From: a virus
Reading direction: 5' to 3' (one strand)
IMG/VR virus record: IMGVR_UViG_3300009149_000038
Coordinates: 1 to 56,489 of that record
Length of the DNA stretch: 56,489 nt
In this document: positions 34,111 through 42,540 of the stretch, one piece after another
Position numbering within the stretch: the stretch's first letter is position 1
Layout of the letters: the number at the start of each line of letters is the position of its first letter
Translations under genes and position numbers: made by a program
Notes under the pieces: model-generated
The model's database searches: none
Seen by the model: only the letters and a program-made list of their open reading frames with translations
What the model was told of the DNA's origin: nothing

Positions 34111-34137
34111 TAAAAAAACGGGATTAATCAATCCCGT
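34111..34137 (-). terminator. Terminator overlapping the stop codon of the phosphoesterase gene
   Basis: ACGGGATT / AATCCCGT stem with a 4-base loop and a run of seven T residues on the minus strand. The stop codon (34124-34126) lies within the stem-loop. Confidence 0.85.
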
Positions 34138-34852
34138 CTAATCCATTATCGTAATAGACCCCTTCACCAAATTCTTTTTCCTTTTCTTTCATGAGAAGGG
34201 TAAGTTCATAAAGGTTAATAGGTCTCCAGTTTATTTCGGAATTATCAATCCCGACATCCATGGAAAGACCTCGGTTTTGATATCTCCCGTGGACGTGTCC
34301 GTACAATTGCCATCCTCCATTAGGTTTAGATGGCCAGGAAGCCATTGGATAGTGACAAAGATCTATTCGTATTTCAACTCCGGGTCTCTTGAATTTGAAC
34401 TCCTTGATCTGAGTTACCTGAGAAAATCTGGTAGAATTTTTTATATTCTCATCATGGTTACCTAATATAAGAGTCTTATTACCATTGAGCCTATCCACGA
34501 ATTTCTCAGCTTCCTGTCTCTTTGCCATCGAAAGGTCTCCAAGAATAAAAACTGTATCCTTCTTGCCCACCCATTTATTGAAGACTTCCTTGACCAACCA
34601 CTGGTCATGGATTTTATTCATATCTTCTCTCCATTCCCTATCTTGCCAAATTTTGAAATATGGTTTCGATTCCAATATTTCAGCTTCTTTTTTTGCAAAA
34701 TATTCGGTTCTTTCCTTATCAAGATATACAGGACGATTACAAATAGGCACAATCTTAGGGTGACCCTGGTGTAGATCCGCGGTAAACCAGATGGTTTCCA
34801 TCTCCTTTTTAATTTCAGGAGTCAGATTCTCTAATATTTGTTTTACAGTCAT
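34124..34852 (-). CDS. Calcineurin-like metallophosphoesterase, 242 aa
   Basis: The metal-binding motifs are present in order: FTADLHQGHP (about 23), ILGDLS (about 100), GNHDENI (about 132) and GHVHGRY (about 188). It resembles small phage and bacterial phosphoesterases rather than gp47. A strong early promoter (34855-34885) has its -7 element 6 bases before the ATG, so the mRNA is probably leaderless. It follows the polymerase fragment. The substrate is unknown. Confidence 0.85.
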   Translation of the reverse strand: MTVKQILENLTPEIKKEMETIWFTADLHQGHPKIVPICNRPVYLDKERTEYFAKKEAEILESKPYFKIWQDREWREDMNKIHDQWLVKEVFNKWVGKKDTVFILGDLSMAKRQEAEKFVDRLNGNKTLILGNHDENIKNSTRFSQVTQIKEFKFKRPGVEIRIDLCHYPMASWPSKPNGGWQLYGHVHGRYQNRGLSMDVGIDNSEINWRPINLYELTLLMKEKEKEFGEGVYYDNGLDGID

Positions 34853-34854
34853 AG

Positions 34855-34885
34855 GGGCAATATAATGAAAAAAATGTTAAAACAA
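34855..34885 (-). promoter_or_regulatory. Early promoter, leaderless type
   Basis: On the minus strand, TTG (34883-34885), 17-base spacer, TTATATTG (34858-34865), then CCCCT and the ATG at 34852. The sequence ATCGTTGT around the upstream element is shared with the promoters at 48379 and 50909. Confidence 0.7.
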
Positions 34886-36061
34886 CGATCTAGCATAGAT
34901 TAAATTCCCGGGTATTGGATTAAATCCTAATACTTCGATAAACCTATTGAAGGGCTCAATTACTGCTTTTTCAAATTGACGATCATAATCAATTTCAGGA
35001 GCAAATTCATAAGGATAATTGCCTGGTAAAAAAGCAAATACTTCATAATCTCCTTTTGCATAATAGTATTTAACTTTATCTCCGGTTTTTATAAGATTAT
35101 ACTTATTCTTAAATTCGGAATGGAAAAGCATATAATTATAAACAGAAGATGATCTTACATTAATTGGGCATTTATCCGCAAGAGTTATTGTTTTCCTATC
35201 ATCCAAAACATATTTTTCGTAATCACCGATTGATACACCTTTTGCAATATCATCAGGATCCTGCATTACAAATTGAGCTTTATATTCTTTCATCCTCTTA
35301 ACTGCATCCGAATAATCCAATTCCTTTCCCTTATCAAAAATATAGTTTACAAGCTCTTTTAATACTTTTCTAACAAATTTTGGGGTTGAGCTTTGAACAA
35401 TTTCTACTCCAGTAAAGGAAATCTTTTCCAACTTTTTATAATTTATTCCCGGGTCTGCCCATGCAGTATCAAGAATATATTTTTTCTTAGCCATCATAAG
35501 ACCAGAAAAAGCAATCTTTTCTAATTCGAAATTCTGGATGTTTTTGGTATTGAATTTCGCTGCATACTTTCCAAACTCTTCATTAAAATAAGCATCCAGC
35601 TTAACTTCTTTTAATTTTAAGATAAAATCTTTTGGATCGCCTCCCCAATCACACGAGTTTAATACTGGTTCAAATGACATATATGTGGAGTCTGTATCAT
35701 TATAAACTACTACGGTATCTCTGTCGGTGGTTACCTGTGTTACTTTTTTTAATCCAAGTTTTTCATGAGTTTCAGTATCAAGGTGCCATTTATTTAGAAA
35801 ATAATCATCTAGAATCTCGTTTGCAAAGAAGATAAGGTCTTGTCCCTGTAATGTAATTGCTTCGGCTACATAGACATTGTAACCGGTAAAATATATGGAA
35901 GCAGTAGCTCCATAAACAGAATTAATGAAAATTTTAATGGAATGTTGTTTCCCATTATACTCATCTTTTAGATCCTCTAATCGCTTAATCTCCGCTTTTA
36001 ATTCATCGGTTGTACAATTATGCGGATCAATATTGGTTAATTCAAATTTGATATTAGACAT
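34877..36061 (-). CDS. 43: DNA polymerase C-terminal fragment, T4 gp43-like (family B)
   Basis: The 394-aa protein contains motif B (KIFINSVYG, about residues 43-52), motif C (VYNDTDSTY, about 120), the KKKY motif (MAKKKYIL, about 190) and the thumb domain. It lacks motif A (DxxSLYPS) and the exonuclease and N-terminal domains. T4 gp43 is 898 aa, so this is roughly its last 40%. The remaining part is not in the window, so the polymerase is split between motifs A and B, inside the fingers. It must pair with a separate N-terminal subunit to work. Confidence 0.88.
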   Translation of the reverse strand: MSNIKFELTNIDPHNCTTDELKAEIKRLEDLKDEYNGKQHSIKIFINSVYGATASIYFTGYNVYVAEAITLQGQDLIFFANEILDDYFLNKWHLDTETHEKLGLKKVTQVTTDRDTVVVYNDTDSTYMSFEPVLNSCDWGGDPKDFILKLKEVKLDAYFNEEFGKYAAKFNTKNIQNFELEKIAFSGLMMAKKKYILDTAWADPGINYKKLEKISFTGVEIVQSSTPKFVRKVLKELVNYIFDKGKELDYSDAVKRMKEYKAQFVMQDPDDIAKGVSIGDYEKYVLDDRKTITLADKCPINVRSSSVYNYMLFHSEFKNKYNLIKTGDKVKYYYAKGDYEVFAFLPGNYPYEFAPEIDYDRQFEKAVIEPFNRFIEVLGFNPIPGNLIYARSLF

Positions 36062-36110
36062 TTATCCTTCTTTTTATACTTCTTATGAAGGGATCTGCCA
36101 AAAGGTTTTG

Positions 36111-36326
36111 TTAATTTTTACAAATTGTGATAGGCCATTCAAACCCCTCTAATGGATATGCTTTGAAAAGCTTGTGTCCTTTCTTAATCATGTTATTTAA
36201 TGCAGCTTCCTCAATCCACAAAAATAAATCAAAACTTATACCGCTTTTGTCATAGTAAACCCGGTAAACCTCAGTTAGTTTACTATCCAATTTAGGTCTC
36301 GCAATATATTTAGAAGCATCTTCCAC
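36111..36326 (-). CDS. Hypothetical protein, 71-77 aa
   Basis: The frame continues upstream to an ATG at 36344, but the GTG at 36326 is preferred here. A TTATATTG element identical to that before the 34852 gene covers the upstream ATG and lies 7 bases before the GTG, the spacing seen at leaderless starts. The protein is soluble with aromatic residues (FDLFLWIEEAALNNM). It lies just upstream of the polymerase fragment. No family recognised. Confidence 0.45.
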   Translation of the reverse strand: MEDASKYIARPKLDSKLTEVYRVYYDKSGISFDLFLWIEEAALNNMIKKGHKLFKAYPLEGFEWPITICKN

Positions 36327-36330
36327 TAGG

Positions 36331-36360
36331 GGCAATATAATCATTTTTTGGTTAATAAAA
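36331..36360 (-). promoter_or_regulatory. Weak candidate early promoter
   Basis: TTATATTGCCCCTA on the minus strand is identical to the element at 34852-34865 over 14 bases. The upstream position reads TTT rather than TTG. Confidence 0.4.
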
Positions 36361-36364
36361 AAAT

Positions 36365-36397
36365 AAAAGGGGAATTTTTGTATCCCCCTTTTTTTAA
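36365..36397 (-). terminator. Probable terminator after phoH-like gene
   Basis: AAAGGGG / CCCCTTTT stem with a 12-base loop, followed on the minus strand by TTTTATTTTTTT. Confidence 0.65.
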
Positions 36398-37159
36398 TTA
36401 TTCTTCGTCTTTTAGTAATTTTAGTAGCTCCGGAATAATAGGATTTCTAACACTGTCTTCATCCACAAAGGGAACGGATCCTGCATATTCTTGTCCCTGA
36501 AATAATTCGGAGACCCTTTCCAAACAAGATAGTTCTTTGTTTTTTAGATCAATCTGCTCTGTATCTCCCAGAAATACCATTTTGCAGCTCCTTCCGATTC
36601 TAGTAATGATTGTTCTAAAGGTGTGCATAGATAAGTTCTGCGACTCGTCCACAATTACAATACAGTTGTCCATAGTAACCCCTCTTATGTAGGCAATGGG
36701 AAAAATTTCTATTACTCCTTTTTCGATGAGCCCTTTTGTTATCGATGGAGTTCCAAGAATTTTATCCAGATTGCCGGTAAAAGAAAACATATAAGGTTCC
36801 ATTTTATCCCAGAGAGTTCCTGGAAGGAATCCTAATTCTTCGCCTTTTATGGTTTGTAAGGATTTTACTAAGACCAAACGCTTGTACTTTGGTTCTGTCT
36901 TCATGAGATGTAGAGCAGTAAGTAGACTCATGTAGGTCTTTCCTGTTCCTGCTGGTCCTGTCGATATAGTTACCGGTTTTTCTTCGATGGACCTTCGAAG
37001 GTCTTTTTGTTTTTTGTTGGCGCATTTGATCTCCAATTTAATGTCGTGAAGTCTAATGCCCCCTTTAGATTCGTAAAATGTTTGTGCTGACTTATCCTCA
37101 TAGATGCTCACATCTTCAAGGTCGTCTTTCGTAAGGTTCTTTTTTCTAGCCAACTTCAA
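36398..37159 (-). CDS. phoH: PhoH-like ATPase, 253 aa
   Basis: Walker A GPAGTGKT is at residues 68-75, Walker B CIVIVDESQNLS is at about 165, and FLGDTEQID follows at about 195, the usual PhoH order. PhoH-like genes are common in T4-type phages, especially environmental ones; biochemical roles in RNA processing are proposed. It lies upstream of the polymerase fragment and is bounded by terminators on both sides. Confidence 0.9.
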   Translation of the reverse strand: MKLARKKNLTKDDLEDVSIYEDKSAQTFYESKGGIRLHDIKLEIKCANKKQKDLRRSIEEKPVTISTGPAGTGKTYMSLLTALHLMKTEPKYKRLVLVKSLQTIKGEELGFLPGTLWDKMEPYMFSFTGNLDKILGTPSITKGLIEKGVIEIFPIAYIRGVTMDNCIVIVDESQNLSMHTFRTIITRIGRSCKMVFLGDTEQIDLKNKELSCLERVSELFQGQEYAGSVPFVDEDSVRNPIIPELLKLLKDEE

Positions 37160-37208
37160 AATTTATTTTAGTTGTTGGGCTCAAAATATGTATGGACCCC
37201 CTAGATGC

Positions 37209-37234
37209 AAAAAAAGCCTGTAAGTGTTACAGAC
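37209..37234 (-). terminator. Intrinsic terminator after the 519-aa gene
   Basis: GTCTGTAA / TTACAGGC stem (8 bp) with a 3-base loop and seven T residues on the minus strand. Confidence 0.8.
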
Positions 37235-37245
37235 TTTTGGATTCT

Positions 37246-38805
37246 TTAACGGAGATCTTTTAATTTATCAAATTTTTCTATTTCCACAATGACCTGTGCT
37301 ATTTTTGATTTTGGCTGATTGGATCGTATATAAATGCTTACCACATAAACCCAGCTATCAAATACCACCCAATAAATAAGTTTTACATTACTAGCCTTAT
37401 TATTATCAATAATCCATATCTTGTCATCATATTCGGATCCTGGTGCATGATATAGTTCTACACCTCCTTCTCTACGGAATTTCTCCAAATGATCCTCAAC
37501 TTTATCTGGGTCTCCTTCGTTATTACCAATAAGTTTAAAGAATGTTGGATTAACTCCAAGAGATAATCCATAAGAAGCTAATTCAATGAATACATTTTCA
37601 TTTTTAACTGCTTCCTCTATGAAGAATAACAACATTTTTAAAGATCCATATTTACCGAGATAGTTGGCTTTATCTTCTATTCCTTCACCAAATTTACCGA
37701 TATTTTGATCTTTAGTTTTATGAACAAAGATGTTATCCGAATCCTTGGCAATTTCTTGTTTAATTTTCTTTCGAATTTTTGTTATTTCATCCTTAATTTT
37801 TGGATTATCACCAAACCATTCCTTCTCCTCATCAGTTAGATTGTATTCTACTCCTTCCGGAGTTTCAATACTATCCACATAGCTTTTAGCATTTCCTGCT
37901 CGAGCCTTTTGTTCTTTTAATGATATTGCAGCAATCAAACTTGCGGGATTTTTACTATCTAGATCATCTAAGAATAGTCCATTAATCTTCCCAAGTTGAA
38001 GCTCCTTGCTTTTTTCATTTTTAGCTTCCTTAATAATATTAGAAATTTCTGGTTCCCTTCCTCTTTTAACTAATATTACATCCATCGGACACCACTTATC
38101 TTCCGGATATCCAGAAGCATCTTTACCAGCTTTTTTAATATCGTTAAATAATTTATCTCGATGAATAGACCAATCACCAATATCCGGATGGTTTTTTAAA
38201 TAATTTCCTATAGACATTGCATTGTATACGGAATCCAATACACCTGGATCATAATCAACCAAACTATTTTTTAGAAATTCCAGATTCTCTTTAGTAGCTT
38301 TAGGATCCAATCCACTAATCCCATCTTTTTCTATTTCTTTAATGATTTTTTCTAATAATGGAATATATGCTTCTTCAGCAGTTTCATCCTTATTAAATGG
38401 TTCATATTCTTCCGTGGAGTCAAAAAAGAAACATACCATTCCCTCTTTAAAATCTGTAGAGGTCTTGCCCTTTCCCGAAACCGGGGTTAAAATGAGCCCA
38501 AAATCATTTTGAGATGGGTCTTTTAGCTTAACATGAACTGTGCTATAAGTATCGGATAAGGCTTTGGGATTTTCCCTTCCGGGGGGAATTATCTGAGTTT
38601 GAAGTACTTCATATCCTAATTCATTAGCAGCTTCTTCAATATCTTTTCTAAATTCTTCCAGAGATACATTCTTTAGATTTTTAAATCTTTCGTATCCATT
38701 TTTATGGGGTGCATACTTATCTCCTAAACTAGATGCGATTTTTTGGTGAACCGCATTTCTCTCTGGAAATTGCTTTGCCTCTAAAAGTAAGGGATAGAAA
38801 TTCAT
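37246..38805 (-). CDS. Large hypothetical late protein, 519 aa
   Basis: The N-terminus MNFYPLLLEAKQF contains LLE-A, an exact match to the T4 prohead cleavage consensus LxE|A. The middle holds KWCPMDVILVK followed by NGLFLDDLDSKNPASLIAAI and SLKEQKA, a pattern I have seen in phage proteins of unknown role, possibly nuclease-related. The C-terminus is beta-rich. A GATATATA late box is 16 bases upstream. A virion-internal enzyme is a reasonable hypothesis only. Confidence 0.5.
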   Translation of the reverse strand: MNFYPLLLEAKQFPERNAVHQKIASSLGDKYAPHKNGYERFKNLKNVSLEEFRKDIEEAANELGYEVLQTQIIPPGRENPKALSDTYSTVHVKLKDPSQNDFGLILTPVSGKGKTSTDFKEGMVCFFFDSTEEYEPFNKDETAEEAYIPLLEKIIKEIEKDGISGLDPKATKENLEFLKNSLVDYDPGVLDSVYNAMSIGNYLKNHPDIGDWSIHRDKLFNDIKKAGKDASGYPEDKWCPMDVILVKRGREPEISNIIKEAKNEKSKELQLGKINGLFLDDLDSKNPASLIAAISLKEQKARAGNAKSYVDSIETPEGVEYNLTDEEKEWFGDNPKIKDEITKIRKKIKQEIAKDSDNIFVHKTKDQNIGKFGEGIEDKANYLGKYGSLKMLLFFIEEAVKNENVFIELASYGLSLGVNPTFFKLIGNNEGDPDKVEDHLEKFRREGGVELYHAPGSEYDDKIWIIDNNKASNVKLIYWVVFDSWVYVVSIYIRSNQPKSKIAQVIVEIEKFDKLKDLR

Positions 38806-38820
38806 GAAATACTTTTTCTC

Positions 38821-38828
38821 TATATATC
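38821..38828 (-). promoter_or_regulatory. Candidate late promoter (GATATATA)
   Basis: GATATATAG on the minus strand, 16 bases upstream of the start at 38805. Confidence 0.5.
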
Positions 38829-38831
38829 AAA

Positions 38832-38857
38832 ATAGGCGAACCGTAAGATCCGCCTAT
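38832..38857 (-). terminator. Terminator after the clamp gene
   Basis: ATAGGCG / CGCCTAT stem (7 bp), 12-base loop, followed by TTTTG on the minus strand. Confidence 0.65.
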
Positions 38858-38877
38858 CTCTTCATGTATGCAAAATA

Positions 38878-39675
38878 CTAAAATTCAGTTCCGTCTTCCT
38901 CGTACTTTTCATCCTTAACTACCATAGATAATACAGTAAATGTATCACTATCCTTGGACTCAAATACTAGTTTATCATCGCCAAATTTAACAGAATAGGT
39001 TTCATTATCCAATTTAGAAAATTGTTCTTTATAAATTGTAATTAATGCTTTTTCATCACCATTGTTTGCAATGTCTAATTCAAAAACCTTGCCCTTTACA
39101 AAGACCTTTTTATCTTTAACTAAGAATTCCAAGAATTTATATTCCTTATCTAGATCTGATAGAGAACTAATTCTTTCTATTGTTACATTTGGCAGATCAA
39201 ACAATGTGATAACATTGGTATTAGCGATATGATTTAGAAAAAGATCATCAGATATGTAATTGAATACTTTTAAAGATGAACATCCTATTTTCATCTTTAA
39301 TGAAGCACTCTTTAACAAAAGAGAAGCTGCAGCAAGTTTTGTTGTGGATTCAACTAATACTTCATTATATTGAATATCCATAGTAAATTCTCCAGCCGAG
39401 AAGTGATCCAATGATTTCATAACCCTTACAACATCATAAATACCCATTTGGATAAGTTGTGGATTTCCAGATGATTTGTGTGTAAATCCAGCATCAACAA
39501 AAGAAATCTTAGAGAATTTAACCACGCTCTTCTCCTCATTATAGGATTTAGCATTAAAGCATTGATTAGCTTCATCAATATCAATCAATAGAGATTTTTC
39601 TATTGACGAAAATTTCTTAAGCCATGCAGAAAATGTTTTTGCATTCTTTCCTGTGAAGGAAACTGTTTTAGCCAT
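38878..39675 (-). CDS. 45: Sliding clamp-like protein, T4 gp45 type
   Basis: The 265-aa protein shows the PCNA-like alternation of beta strands with a helix after an initial strand (FSAWLKKFSSIEKSLLIDID), then AGFTHKSSGN and GIYDVVRVMKSL, and a second similar half. T4 gp45 is 228 aa. It is preceded by the 13-base element TTGTGTAAAAAGA, also found at gp47. The clamp identity fits the operon but is by fold pattern, not a catalytic motif. Confidence 0.6.
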   Translation of the reverse strand: MAKTVSFTGKNAKTFSAWLKKFSSIEKSLLIDIDEANQCFNAKSYNEEKSVVKFSKISFVDAGFTHKSSGNPQLIQMGIYDVVRVMKSLDHFSAGEFTMDIQYNEVLVESTTKLAAASLLLKSASLKMKIGCSSLKVFNYISDDLFLNHIANTNVITLFDLPNVTIERISSLSDLDKEYKFLEFLVKDKKVFVKGKVFELDIANNGDEKALITIYKEQFSKLDNETYSVKFGDDKLVFESKDSDTFTVLSMVVKDEKYEEDGTEF

Positions 39676-39700
39676 AATTATGTTTTTAAATGTTCTTTGA

Positions 39701-39713
39701 TCTTTTTACACAA
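39701..39713 (-). promoter_or_regulatory. Shared 13-base element upstream of the clamp gene
   Basis: TTGTGTAAAAAGA on the minus strand, 26 bases upstream of the start at 39675; identical to 27225-27237 before gp47. Confidence 0.45.
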
Positions 39714-39716
39714 CAA

Positions 39717-39741
39717 TGGGACTTAAGTTTTTAAGTCCCAG
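39717..39741. terminator. Hairpin after the topoisomerase gene
   Basis: GGGACTTAA / TTAAGTCCC stem. A T-run follows only on the plus strand, so termination of the minus-strand transcript here is uncertain. Confidence 0.5.
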
Positions 39742-39763
39742 AGTTTTTTATCAAATAATTTTA

Positions 39764-41185
39764 TTATTCATCAAATACTTCAAGAGATTTCTCGAATGGG
39801 TCTTCGCCATCCCAAATCTGAATCCCGTTATCTTCTGATAAATCTTCTGGACCGAATAAATCGGTAGTATTCCTTCGAGAAGTAATCCCTCGTTTACTTG
39901 TCGGATCGGGGGTGGCTTCGTATAGTTTTTTGGCCTTTGTATGCTCTCTTGTTAATCTCTTTAATTCACTTTCTAGAAAACTGATGGTCTCAGTAGTTTT
40001 TCTTAGTTCATCTTTAGTAAATTTTTTAGATGTCATTCCTTCAAGACGGGCTTTAAGATCTTTCGAATATGGCTTTAGAAAAATATCAACCTCAGCAATA
40101 GTTCTTTGCTTTTGAAGGATGAATTGTATAAATAATCTTTTAGCCCGATTGAACTCTAATTCTCGATCAGTCCAATTCATTTTATACCCCTTATCCGTCA
40201 TATCAAGCCTAAGAAGTTGCCATTTATAATCATCAAGATATTCCTCTATTTTTTCATAAACAAGAACCTGACCATCTTTAATAAAAACTGGGGTTTCTGT
40301 AACAATAACGGAAAATGCTTTAGTTACAAATTGAACAATCTCCTGAAATTCTTTAGAATCTTTGCCAGAATAAATTACATCTACTTTAACCGTAGTGTTG
40401 GAGTTGTTTAAAACCCTTACTTTTCCATCAAAATGATTAAATAGAAAATCTAATCTTTTAATGGCTAAAGCATATTTCATTACCGGAGGAAGTTCTCTGA
40501 TTTCTATTCTGTTTCCATCAATATTAATATCGGAACTTATAATCCAGGCTTTTTCTAGATTCTTATATCTCTGTATTTTACCATTGAAATTGGTAAAGTA
40601 TGGTTTGACATTCTTTCTTTTACCTTCCCAGTATTCTTTAATATCTTCTAGTTTTCTTGGAAGTATGGTGGTTTTATATCCAGGAGCAAGACCTATAATA
40701 CCAGTAACTAATCCAATAGGATAATCCATCCATACTGGTTTATATGCGCCTTCATCGGTTCTCTCTTGAAGATAATTATATGCCTTGATTATTTCTCCTG
40801 GCTTTTTTCCAAGTTTTACAGAAGTGTATCTTGGTGCAGCAGGCTCCGGAGATACTTCGGATCCAAAGAATCCATCTCCTTCTAAAATTCTCATAGAAGA
40901 TCCAAAGGGACGGGCAAGTTTTGAGATGGCTTTACCCAGACTCATATCTCCATGGTGATATCCATCTTTGATAGCTTCTCCAAGTACAGATAATGTTTTA
41001 GTTTTGGTAGCGGGTGTATTCATAATAATATACCGCTGAACTGGAGTCAATGCATCATAAAAGGAGGGAATCCCTCGATCCTCAAGAGCATAGAGAGCAT
41101 AGTCTCTATATTTGGTATCAATAAGTTTACTTATCGGTAAGGAAATTATCCTTTCAATATTATGACCTGTTTTTTTATTTTTCAT
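39764..41185 (-). CDS. 52: DNA topoisomerase II medium subunit, T4 gp52-like (GyrA/ParC type)
   Basis: The 473-aa protein carries the breakage-reunion core: YALYALEDRGIPSFYDALTP and QRYI at the N-terminus, DGYHHGDMSLGKAI (about 75), and the active-site region PAAPRYTSVKL (about 115-125), in which Tyr is the DNA-linking residue. T4 gp52 is 442 aa. It partners the ATPase subunit at 45576-47384, separated from it here by about ten small genes. Confidence 0.9.
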   Translation of the reverse strand: MKNKKTGHNIERIISLPISKLIDTKYRDYALYALEDRGIPSFYDALTPVQRYIIMNTPATKTKTLSVLGEAIKDGYHHGDMSLGKAISKLARPFGSSMRILEGDGFFGSEVSPEPAAPRYTSVKLGKKPGEIIKAYNYLQERTDEGAYKPVWMDYPIGLVTGIIGLAPGYKTTILPRKLEDIKEYWEGKRKNVKPYFTNFNGKIQRYKNLEKAWIISSDINIDGNRIEIRELPPVMKYALAIKRLDFLFNHFDGKVRVLNNSNTTVKVDVIYSGKDSKEFQEIVQFVTKAFSVIVTETPVFIKDGQVLVYEKIEEYLDDYKWQLLRLDMTDKGYKMNWTDRELEFNRAKRLFIQFILQKQRTIAEVDIFLKPYSKDLKARLEGMTSKKFTKDELRKTTETISFLESELKRLTREHTKAKKLYEATPDPTSKRGITSRRNTTDLFGPEDLSEDNGIQIWDGEDPFEKSLEVFDE

Positions 41186-41216
41186 TTTAGAGTTAATAAG
41201 TTTGCATATATATTAT

Positions 41217-41909
41217 ATGAAAAGGTTTCACTACGTGTATATAATAACTAATAAAGTCAATGGTAAACAATATGTCGGGGATCATTCCACCAATGATTTG
41301 GATGATCAATATATGGGAAGCGGTATCCTGTTAAAAAAAGCATATAACAAATATAATAAAAAAATATTTAATAAAAAAATATTAGAGCAATTTAATTCAA
41401 AAGAAGATGCATTTTTTGCTCAAGAAAAATGGATTAATGAATATAATACATTGGTTCCTAATGGATATAATATAAGTCCTAAAGGCGGAAATGGAATTAG
41501 TGGTTGCCATTCAAAAGAAACCATAGAAAAATTAAGAACTCCAAAAAGTGAAAAAACCAAGCAAAAAATAAGCCAGACCCTTTCTGGAAGAGAGGGACCT
41601 AATAAAGGAAGGGTTTTTTCAGATGATTGGAAATCTAACATGTCAAAAGCTCAAAAAGGATTAAAATCGGGTGAATCTCACCCTCTATTTGGAAAATTTC
41701 ATTCTATAGAAACCAAGCAAAAAATTAGCGAATCTAAAAAGAAAATCATACCATCTGAAGAAACTAGGAAAAAAATGAGTGAGTCCCACATAGGTCGGAC
41801 TTCTCCGAACAAAGGAAAAAAACTCTCGATTGAACAAAAGAATAAAATAAGATCCTCTATGATAGGTAAAAAAAGAGGGCCCTATAAAAAATCCCATAAA
41901 TTGACTTAA
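41217..41909 (+). CDS. GIY-YIG homing endonuclease with NUMOD3 repeats (opposite strand)
   Basis: The ATG at 41217 (MKRFHYVYIITN) is preferred to an upstream TTG. Residues about 1-90 are the GIY-YIG domain (YVYIITNKVNGKQYVGDHST); NUMOD-type repeats follow (SGESHPLFGKFHS; GRTSPNKGKK). It is the only plus-strand gene inside the 47-kb minus-strand block, inserted between gp52 and a small zinc-ribbon gene. It is a close paralogue of 12248-12946. This orientation indicates an autonomous mobile unit. Confidence 0.85.
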   Translation: MKRFHYVYIITNKVNGKQYVGDHSTNDLDDQYMGSGILLKKAYNKYNKKIFNKKILEQFNSKEDAFFAQEKWINEYNTLVPNGYNISPKGGNGISGCHSKETIEKLRTPKSEKTKQKISQTLSGREGPNKGRVFSDDWKSNMSKAQKGLKSGESHPLFGKFHSIETKQKISESKKKIIPSEETRKKMSESHIGRTSPNKGKKLSIEQKNKIRSSMIGKKRGPYKKSHKLT

Positions 41910-41911
41910 AT

Positions 41912-42085
41912 TCATTGAGCAGGAAAATAGGGGTATCTTATTGAAAATGATTGTTTATATCCGCAGGAATTACATGAATGCTCATATTGATTTCCTTGAA
42001 CTATACCATTTGGTCTCATGTATCCATTTCCACACACAGGGCATTTCTGATCGACCTGAACTTGTTCGCCTTTTCTGACTTCCAT
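41912..42085 (-). CDS. Small zinc-ribbon protein, 57 aa
   Basis: Two Cys pairs, CPVCG (residues 15-19) and CNSCG (38-42), are 18 residues apart, the standard zinc-ribbon layout. The tail is aromatic (RYPYFPAQ). The ATG is at 42085 and the TGA overlaps nothing. Such small ribbons occur in phage transcription or RNA-processing proteins; the partner is unknown. Confidence 0.65.
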   Translation of the reverse strand: MEVRKGEQVQVDQKCPVCGNGYMRPNGIVQGNQYEHSCNSCGYKQSFSIRYPYFPAQ

Positions 42086-42111
42086 TTTTTTAACGTTTCT
42101 TTAACTATATA

Positions 42112-42540
42112 TTACAAAGTATGATTTTCCCAATACCCTTCTGGATAATGTTTATTAAGATAGAACTTTAATTTAGTCCATCCTTTATGATCTTCTTTTG
42201 AAAAATAGCCCATGAATGAATCTTCATCATGAAAAGGGTTCAATTTCATTTCATCTAATTCATTTCTTATAAACGCAGTATATTTTCTTAATTCTTGCTC
42301 ATCTGTAGTTTTTACTTCTATTTCTCCAGCAACCCAAGGAGTTATCATGTTTAAATACTTTCCCCCGTCTGTATATTCTAATAATTCACAATAAAATACA
42401 ATTCCTAAATTCCATTCCTGAAGATCCGTTTTCTTACAAACATATTGAGTATCTTCTTGATTCCATCCATGTTCTTTAAATTTTTCAATAAAGAAAAATA
42501 ACTGATCATCTACATAAGGCTTTAGATTTATTGCTTTCAT
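42112..42540 (-). CDS. Hypothetical protein, 142 aa
   Basis: A soluble protein with LFFFIEKFKEHGWNQED and KYLNMITPWVAGEIEVKT; it ends in a short Tyr/Trp-rich region (YPEGYWENHTL). It shares one base with the upstream gene's stop. No family recognised. Confidence 0.5.
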   Translation of the reverse strand: MKAINLKPYVDDQLFFFIEKFKEHGWNQEDTQYVCKKTDLQEWNLGIVFYCELLEYTDGGKYLNMITPWVAGEIEVKTTDEQELRKYTAFIRNELDEMKLNPFHDEDSFMGYFSKEDHKGWTKLKFYLNKHYPEGYWENHTL

